A stretch of DNA of 11,767 nucleotides from Verrucomicrobiota bacterium (lineage in GTDB: Bacteria; Verrucomicrobiota; Verrucomicrobiia; Opitutales; Opitutaceae), in contig JAUPWC010000043.1 of the NCBI GenBank assembly GCA_030916665.1, positions 1 through 11,767 on the forward strand, given 5' to 3'. Shown in pieces: positions 7,166 to 11,767 of this stretch; the first letter of the stretch is position 1, and every line of letters begins with the position of its first letter. Under the pieces are notes generated by a model, which ran no database searches, was not told where the DNA came from, and saw only the letters and a program-made list of their open reading frames with translations. The position numbers were made by a program, and so were the translations under genes.

Positions 7166-9898
7166 TCAGGTGGTCACGCCGAGCAAGCCGCGCGTAAGCT
7201 GGAAGTCCACGAAGCCGCCGGCGTTGGCCTTGGGCTGGCGCTCGCCGGTCGCGGTCGCGATGACAAGACCGAGGATCTCCTGCTGGTGAGTGCCGGTCGC
7301 GGGCAAAATCAGATCCACATCCCCGGCTGCGCCGGGCGTCAACGTGCCGGCCCCGGCGATCTGCCACACGGGAAGCATCGGGTGGCCCTGCTGCGGCGTG
7401 TCGCCGACGAAGCCGAGGAAAACCTGCGCGCCGCAGGCGCCGAGGCCCGCGAGATTTTCGGTCCAGTGATCGGTGTCGGTTTGCACGACATGCAGGCCGG
7501 GCTCCGTGAGTGGCTGGCCGTAGGCGAGCGTGGCGCGCGGCGGGATGCGCCCGAGCAGGATCGTGACAAAGCGCAGGTCCGCCAGCAGGCGGTCGCCCTC
7601 GGAGATCAGCACCGAGCCGCCCGCGGCCAGGATCGCTTCGAGCGCCACCACGAGCGAAGCCGTGGCGGCGTTGTCCAGCGGTCCGGCGGAAAGGACGCCG
7701 ACGGCGAGCGCGCCGAGCCCGGCCGGCACGCGGGCGGCGGGCGGTTGCGCGGCGAGCGCGCCCTTGAACCACGCCCCGACGCGGCCGAGCGCCTTGTCGA
7801 TGCCGCCGTCGAGCTGCACGCTCGCCCAACCGAAGCGCTCGAGCGGCAGGCCCGCCTGCTCGAACTGGCGTTTCATGACGTCGTTCGGCACCTTCTCGCA
7901 GCCGTGCTCAAGCAGGAGCGCGGCGGCGACGTTCGGATGCGTGGCGTAGCCGCGGTAGGTGCGGTGCAGCAGGTGATACATCGTCTCGCCGCCGAAGCCG
8001 CAGCCCTCGGAGTGAGCCAGCGCGATGAAGCGGTCAAGGCCCAGCCGGTCGGCGAGACCGGCAGCGTTCATGCGTTCCGCCGCCATCCGCGCGATCTGCG
8101 CCGAGCACATGCTGGTCGGCATGACGAGGCCGACGCGCTCCGTGCCGAAACGCGGGCCGTTGGGATAGAGGTGGAGCGCGCTGACCTCAGCGTGCTTTCC
8201 CCCGCTGCGTTCATCCTCCCGCGCCTTGGGGTCAAGTCGCGCCACCAGCGGCTTTCCGTCCGGCGCGGTCCGCACGCGGATCTCCGCGAGGCGGGAGGCG
8301 TCGGTCTGCCGCCAGTTGCGCCAGAGCGAGCTTTGCGAGTGGCCGGCCTGTTCGCCCTTGGTCTTCTTCCCGGAGGCGGACGCGATCAGCAGCTCGAACG
8401 ACTCCGCCGCGAGCGTCTCGAAGCTCTCGCCGTCGAGGTAACGGCCGGCGTTGATGTCCATCTCGTGGACGAGCAGCTCGTGCCGGCGCGTGGTCGTGGT
8501 GAGCTTGAGCGTGGGGACGAAGGGGAAGTTCGTGATCGAGCCGTTGCCCGTGACGAAGAGGAACAGGTTGCAGCCCGCGCCGACCTGGCCGGCGATGCCC
8601 TCGAGGTCGTTGCCCGGGCTGTCCATGAAATAGAACCCCGGCGCGCCGAGCGGATCGGCGTAGTCGATGACGTGGTCGATGCGCGTGCGCGGGTCCTTTT
8701 TGTGGACGGCGCCGAGCGACTTGAGCGTGATGTTGTAGAGACCGCGAAGCTTGTTGCCGGCGGAAGGGTTGCTCTCGGGCGTGACGCCGTGCCACGCGAG
8801 CCGCTCCTTGAAGCGCGCGATCCGGTCGAGCAGCGCGCGGGCGGTGGCGGCGTCGCGCACGTTCTTCATCAGGTAGGACTCGGCGCCAGCCAGCTCGTCG
8901 GTCTCGCACAGCACGCCGATGCCGCCGTGGCGGACCAGCTCATGCACCATCGCGCCCGCGAGCGGGTTGCCCGAGACGCCGGAAAACGCGTCGGAGCCGC
9001 CGCATTGGAGCGCCACGCGCAGGTGCGCGAGCGGCTCGTCGGAGCGCCGCAGGGCGGCGACCGCGGGCAGCCAGCCGCGCACGAGCGCCTCGCCCTCGGC
9101 GAGGGCGGCGGAGAGCCCGCGCGTGATGCTGAGAAAGGCGTGCGGCACGTCGGCCAGCGGGTAGCCGCGCTCGCGCATGAAGGCCTGGAGCCGGGCGTTG
9201 CCGACGGGCTCGACGCCGTAGTCCACGGCGAGCACGGCGCCGACATTGGGGTGGACCATGAAGCCCGCCAGCGCGCGCAGGATCTCGGCGGCGTTGTTGG
9301 GCTCGCCCGGCCCGCCGCCCTCGGTGTGCGCGATGGCCACGATGCCGTCGAGCGACGGATGCACGCGGGCGAGGGCCTGCAGGCGCGCCGCGAGCTGGCG
9401 CGCGAAACTCGCCGTGCGCGAGGTCGTGCCGAGGATGACGATGGTGTTGCGCGTGCCGACGCCGCGTTGGCCGGGACGACGGTAGCCGGCGAAGGTGCGC
9501 GGCTGCGCAACCGGTTCCACCGGCGGTGCCGGTTGCAAGGCCGCCTCGTCGAGCGCGAAGGGCACGAGGTGGTCCGCGAAATTCGGCTGCGTGGGGATCG
9601 TCAGCTCCACGCGGCGCAGCACGAGCCAGTCGAGAATGGACTGGTTGCACACGTAGGTGCCGGCGGGAATCGCCACCAGCGCGTGGCCGAACGGCAGCCC
9701 CCACGACAGCAACGCCTCGCCGGCCGCGACCGGCCGTACGGTGAAGCGGTGACCCTCAAGCACCGTGTGCGCGAGCGTATGCGCGCCGGACCCGAGCGCG
9801 ATCACCGTACCCGCCTCGAGCCGCCGGATGGCGATGGCGACGTTGTCGCCGGGCGCCGGCAACCGGCCGACGGCGTGCAGGAGAAGTGGGACGCTCAT
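7166..9898 (-). CDS. UxaA/GarD-family sugar-acid dehydratase with duplicated catalytic region (probable galactarate dehydratase)
   Basis: This encodes 910 residues, against about 500-520 for E. coli UxaA or GarD. ATG 9898 starts the N-terminal SAF domain directly (LLLHAV...GDNVAIAI, to about residue 90); in-frame ATGs at 9934 and 9952 only add unrelated residues. Copy 1 (about 135-560) has GYRRPGQRGVGTRN, LQCGGSDAFSG (Cys299), NPSAGNK and HEMDINAG, all family hallmarks, but HTEGGG (191-196) and YGVE (Val229) lack the usual cysteines. Copy 2 (about 580-910) has Cys598, HSEGCG (Cys633) and HGCEK (Cys667), but Ser737 replaces the CGGSD cysteine and INAG is lost. The copies align with an offset of 438 residues. 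The family dehydrates altronate or galactarate. The divergent kdgD and GudP-type permease favour galactarate, or a related aldarate, giving 5-dehydro-4-deoxyglucarate. The family is secure; substrate and activity are inferred. Confidence 0.88.
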   Translation of the reverse strand: MSVPLLLHAVGRLPAPGDNVAIAIRRLEAGTVIALGSGAHTLAHTVLEGHRFTVRPVAAGEALLSWGLPFGHALVAIPAGTYVCNQSILDWLVLRRVELTIPTQPNFADHLVPFALDEAALQPAPPVEPVAQPRTFAGYRRPGQRGVGTRNTIVILGTTSRTASFARQLAARLQALARVHPSLDGIVAIAHTEGGGPGEPNNAAEILRALAGFMVHPNVGAVLAVDYGVEPVGNARLQAFMRERGYPLADVPHAFLSITRGLSAALAEGEALVRGWLPAVAALRRSDEPLAHLRVALQCGGSDAFSGVSGNPLAGAMVHELVRHGGIGVLCETDELAGAESYLMKNVRDAATARALLDRIARFKERLAWHGVTPESNPSAGNKLRGLYNITLKSLGAVHKKDPRTRIDHVIDYADPLGAPGFYFMDSPGNDLEGIAGQVGAGCNLFLFVTGNGSITNFPFVPTLKLTTTTRRHELLVHEMDINAGRYLDGESFETLAAESFELLIASASGKKTKGEQAGHSQSSLWRNWRQTDASRLAEIRVRTAPDGKPLVARLDPKAREDERSGGKHAEVSALHLYPNGPRFGTERVGLVMPTSMCSAQIARMAAERMNAAGLADRLGLDRFIALAHSEGCGFGGETMYHLLHRTYRGYATHPNVAAALLLEHGCEKVPNDVMKRQFEQAGLPLERFGWASVQLDGGIDKALGRVGAWFKGALAAQPPAARVPAGLGALAVGVLSAGPLDNAATASLVVALEAILAAGGSVLISEGDRLLADLRFVTILLGRIPPRATLAYGQPLTEPGLHVVQTDTDHWTENLAGLGACGAQVFLGFVGDTPQQGHPMLPVWQIAGAGTLTPGAAGDVDLILPATGTHQQEILGLVIATATGERQPKANAGGFVDFQLTRGLLGVTT

Positions 9899-10036
9899 GA
9901 CGGCTGAAGTTAGTCCGGTGTCCGTGCGAGTCATGGAGAAAATGTGGGTCATCGTTCACCGGTGAAACCGCTCCGCCCGCTCGGGTCTTGCATCGGTTCG
10001 CGGGAGCGGCAGGTTCGGCGGCAACCCTCGCGCACC
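9899..10036. promoter_or_regulatory. Divergent control region of the aldarate genes
   Basis: This 138-bp region separates the dehydratase start from the kdgD start and must drive both transcripts. It contains the palindrome described separately, plus another CCGGTG half-like sequence at 9915-9920. No clear -35/-10 pair or Shine-Dalgarno sequence is visible for either gene. No regulator gene is in the window. Confidence 0.5.
9955..9966. promoter_or_regulatory. Perfect 12-bp palindrome, candidate operator
   Basis: TTCACCGGTGAA is a perfect inverted repeat, lying 56 bp upstream of the dehydratase start and 70 bp upstream of the kdgD start. Its CG-centred symmetry resembles LacI-family operators; a GntR-type regulator is also possible. 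The site could control both transcripts of the pathway. No protein or second perfect copy in the window supports it, so the call rests on symmetry and position. Confidence 0.45.
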
Positions 10037-10948
10037 ATGACCCCTGAAGTGCTGAAGCGAACCATGTCGGCCGGACTGCTCTCCTTTCCGGTCACCGATT
10101 TCGACGCCGCCGGCGATTTCCGCGCCGACACCTACCGCCAGCGCCTCGAGTGGCTGATGCCCTACGGCGCGACCGTGCTCTTCGCCGCGGGCGGCACGGG
10201 CGAGTTTTTCTCGCTGACCCCGGCCGACTACGACGCGGTGGTGAAGACGGCGGTGGAAACCTGCCGCGATGGCGTGCCCATCATCGCCGGGGCCGGCGGC
10301 CCGACGCGCCAGGCCATCGCCTACGCGCAGGAGGCCGAAAAACTCGGCGCGCAGGGCGTGCTGCTGCTGCCGCACTACCTGACCGAGGCCGGCCAGGAGG
10401 GCCTCGCCGCCCACGTCGAAGCCGTGTGCCGCAGCGTGAAGTTCGGCGTGATCATCTACAACCGCGGCGCCTGCCGCCTGCAGGCCGACACGCTGGCAAA
10501 GCTCGCCGAGCGCTGCCCCAACCTCGTCGGTTTCAAGGACGGCATCGGCGAGATCGAGCTGATGGTGTCCATCCGCCGGAAGCTCGGCGACCGCTTCGCC
10601 TACCTCGGCGGCCTGCCGACGGCCGAGGTCTATGCCGCGGCCTACAAGGCGCTCGGTGTGCCGGTTTATTCCTCGGCCGTGTTCAATTTCATTCCGAAGA
10701 CCGCGATGGATTTTTACCGCGCGGTGGCGGCCGACGACCACGCCACGATGGGCCGGCTGCTCGACTCCTTCTTCCTGCCCTACCTCGAGATTCGCAACCG
10801 CAAGCCCGGTTACGCGGTGAGCATCATCAAGGCCGGCGCGCGGATTGTCGGCCAAGACGCCGGCCCCGTGCGCCCGCCGCTCGTGGACCTGAGCGCGGAG
10901 GAGTCCGCCAAGCTCGCGGCGTTGATCCAGGCGCTCGGTCCGCAGTAA
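10037..10948 (+). CDS. kdgD: 5-dehydro-4-deoxyglucarate dehydratase (decarboxylating)
   Basis: This encodes 303 residues, the usual KdgD length. ATG 10037 gives [21 protein letters not shown], the standard family N-terminus; a longer in-frame start at 9944 would read through the operator-like palindrome and add unrelated residues. The protein is a single DapA-like (beta/alpha)8 barrel. Visible signatures are GGTGEF at 52-57, Tyr141 in IIYNRG, the Schiff-base Lys167 in [10 protein letters not shown], and the KdgD-typical segments [18 protein letters not shown] and [18 protein letters not shown]. The enzyme converts 5-dehydro-4-deoxy-D-glucarate to 2,5-dioxopentanoate (2-oxoglutarate semialdehyde), water and CO2 in the cytoplasm. 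The permease gene begins 21 bp downstream, indicating an operon. The semialdehyde dehydrogenase needed to reach 2-oxoglutarate is not in the window and may lie further right. Confidence 0.95.
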   Translation: MTPEVLKRTMSAGLLSFPVTDFDAAGDFRADTYRQRLEWLMPYGATVLFAAGGTGEFFSLTPADYDAVVKTAVETCRDGVPIIAGAGGPTRQAIAYAQEAEKLGAQGVLLLPHYLTEAGQEGLAAHVEAVCRSVKFGVIIYNRGACRLQADTLAKLAERCPNLVGFKDGIGEIELMVSIRRKLGDRFAYLGGLPTAEVYAAAYKALGVPVYSSAVFNFIPKTAMDFYRAVAADDHATMGRLLDSFFLPYLEIRNRKPGYAVSIIKAGARIVGQDAGPVRPPLVDLSAEESAKLAALIQALGPQ

Positions 10949-10969
10949 GGCCCGCCTGTCCCGCCCTGC

Positions 10970-11767
10970 ATGAGCGCTCCCTCCTCCGGTGCCATGCCCC
11001 AGCCCACTCGGGTTCGCTACGGCATCGTCGCGTTTCTGTTCATCGTCACAACGGTCAACTACGCCGACCGCGCGACACTCTCGATCGTCGGCCCGACCCT
11101 GAGCAAGGACCTGCAGCTCGACTCCGTCGCGCTGGGCTGGCTGCTGTCGGCGTTCTCCTGGACCTACGTGGCGCTGCAGATTCCCGGCGGTTGGTTGCTC
11201 GACCGGCTCGGCACCAAGCGCGTGTATCAGTGGAGCATCATCACCTGGTCCTTTTTCACCTTCCTCCAGGGCTTCGTCGGGGTCGTCGGCGCGGGCATGG
11301 CGGCGGCGGTGACCCTCTTCACGCTGCGCATCCTGCTCGGCGCGGCCGAGTCGCCTTCGTTCCCGGCGAACAGCCGCATCGTGGCCGGCTGGTTCCCGAC
11401 GACGGAGCGCGGGCTCGCCTCGGCGATCTTCAACTCCGCGCAGTATTTTTCCACGGTGCTGTTCTATCCGCTCATGGGCGCACTGACGCACCACCTCGGC
11501 TGGCCGTGGGTTTTCTGGAGCATGGGCGCACTGGGCATCGTGACCGGCCTGCTCTGGCCGAAGATCATCCACAGCCCGCGGGCGCATCCATGGGCCAATG
11601 CGGCCGAGATCGAGCACATCAGGAGCGGCGGCGGTCTCGTGGATCTTGACGGCGCGAAGACCGGCGGCGCCCAAACCCGGCCCGGCCTGGTCTGGGAACT
11701 GCTCGGAAACCGCATGCTGGTCGGCATCTTCGTCGGCCAATACTGCATCAATGTCCTCACCTGGTTA
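10970..11767 (+). CDS. GudP-type MFS permease for glucarate/galactarate (3' partial)
   Basis: The frame is open from ATG 10970 to the last base: 266 codons, roughly the first 60% of a typical 430-450-residue transporter. A second in-frame ATG at 10994 is also possible. Six membrane segments are visible, then a cytoplasmic loop (about 200-245) and the start of the seventh. VNYADRATLS (29-38) in TM1 and the MFS loop motif GGWLLDRLGTKR (73-84) mark the anion:cation symporter (ACS) family. FTFLQGFV, ESPSFPANSRIVAGWFP and AIFNSAQYFS closely resemble E. coli GudP/GarP. The expected role is proton-driven uptake of D-glucarate or galactarate across the inner membrane, feeding the dehydratase and KdgD. 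It lies 21 bp after kdgD with no terminator between. Hexuronate transport (ExuT-like) is less likely given the neighbours. Confidence 0.9.
   Translation, partial: MSAPSSGAMPQPTRVRYGIVAFLFIVTTVNYADRATLSIVGPTLSKDLQLDSVALGWLLSAFSWTYVALQIPGGWLLDRLGTKRVYQWSIITWSFFTFLQGFVGVVGAGMAAAVTLFTLRILLGAAESPSFPANSRIVAGWFPTTERGLASAIFNSAQYFSTVLFYPLMGALTHHLGWPWVFWSMGALGIVTGLLWPKIIHSPRAHPWANAAEIEHIRSGGGLVDLDGAKTGGAQTRPGLVWELLGNRMLVGIFVGQYCINVLTWL

Noticed and set aside
7166..9898. Simple naming of the large dehydratase as altronate dehydratase (uxaA).
   Set aside because: KdgD acts on the product of galactarate or glucarate dehydration and the permease resembles GudP, so an aldarate substrate fits better. The duplicated architecture also makes a plain symbol misleading.
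5918..9907. A 1329-codon open frame on the plus strand, antisense to the dehydratase and phosphatase genes.
   Set aside because: The translation is rich in Arg, Gly, Ala, Val and His without any recognisable domain, while the opposite strand carries two clear protein families over the same bases. It is the usual open antisense frame of GC-rich coding DNA.
9899..9952. Longer N-terminus for the dehydratase from ATG 9952 or 9934.
   Set aside because: The extra residues do not belong to the SAF domain, and the longest version would begin next to the operator-like palindrome. E. coli UxaA starts close to the equivalent of 9898.
9956..11740. A 594-codon minus-strand frame opposite kdgD and the permease gene.
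   Set aside because: It is Arg/Ala/Gly/His-rich without domains, and both plus-strand genes are confidently assigned.

Overview
The window is GC-rich, densely coding chromosomal DNA. It looks like a member of the Verrucomicrobiota, most likely Opitutaceae. This is inferred from the tail of a sigma-factor-like protein at the left edge, whose Ala/Val-rich stretch, membrane anchor and coiled coil are typical of that group, from the partner gene that follows it, and from the lack of Shine-Dalgarno sequences. No RNA gene, CRISPR array, insertion sequence or prophage was seen.

Left part (1-3059): the 3' end of a gene for a probable membrane-tethered sigma factor that ends in a TonB C-terminal domain, followed 4 bp later by a membrane-anchored coiled-coil protein. 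Facing them is a secreted Sde182/DUF1593 protein (nucleoside-hydrolase-like).

Middle part (3060-7162): a 580-residue regulator with an atypical receiver domain (Glu at the phosphoacceptor position), a degenerate HPt-like bundle and an HDOD domain. It converges on a lipoprotein FKBP-type prolyl isomerase. Upstream of the isomerase, on the same minus strand, is a response regulator with an RsbU/SpoIIE-type PP2C phosphatase output.

Right part (7166-11767): a sugar-acid (aldarate) catabolic locus. A 910-residue UxaA/GarD-family dehydratase is on the minus strand. Divergent from it are kdgD (5-dehydro-4-deoxyglucarate dehydratase) and a GudP-type MFS permease cut by the window edge. Together they would import galactarate/glucarate, dehydrate it to 5-dehydro-4-deoxyglucarate, and convert that to 2-oxoglutarate semialdehyde plus CO2. 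A perfect 12-bp palindrome between the divergent genes is a good operator candidate.

The most striking object is the dehydratase. It contains two tandem copies of the UxaA catalytic region in register (438-residue offset), and the conserved motifs are split between them. Copy 2 keeps the GCG and GCE cysteines that copy 1 has lost, while copy 1 keeps the CGGSDAFSG and MDINAG motifs that copy 2 has lost. The phosphatase-type regulator starts only 3 bp after this gene, so the two are probably cotranscribed.
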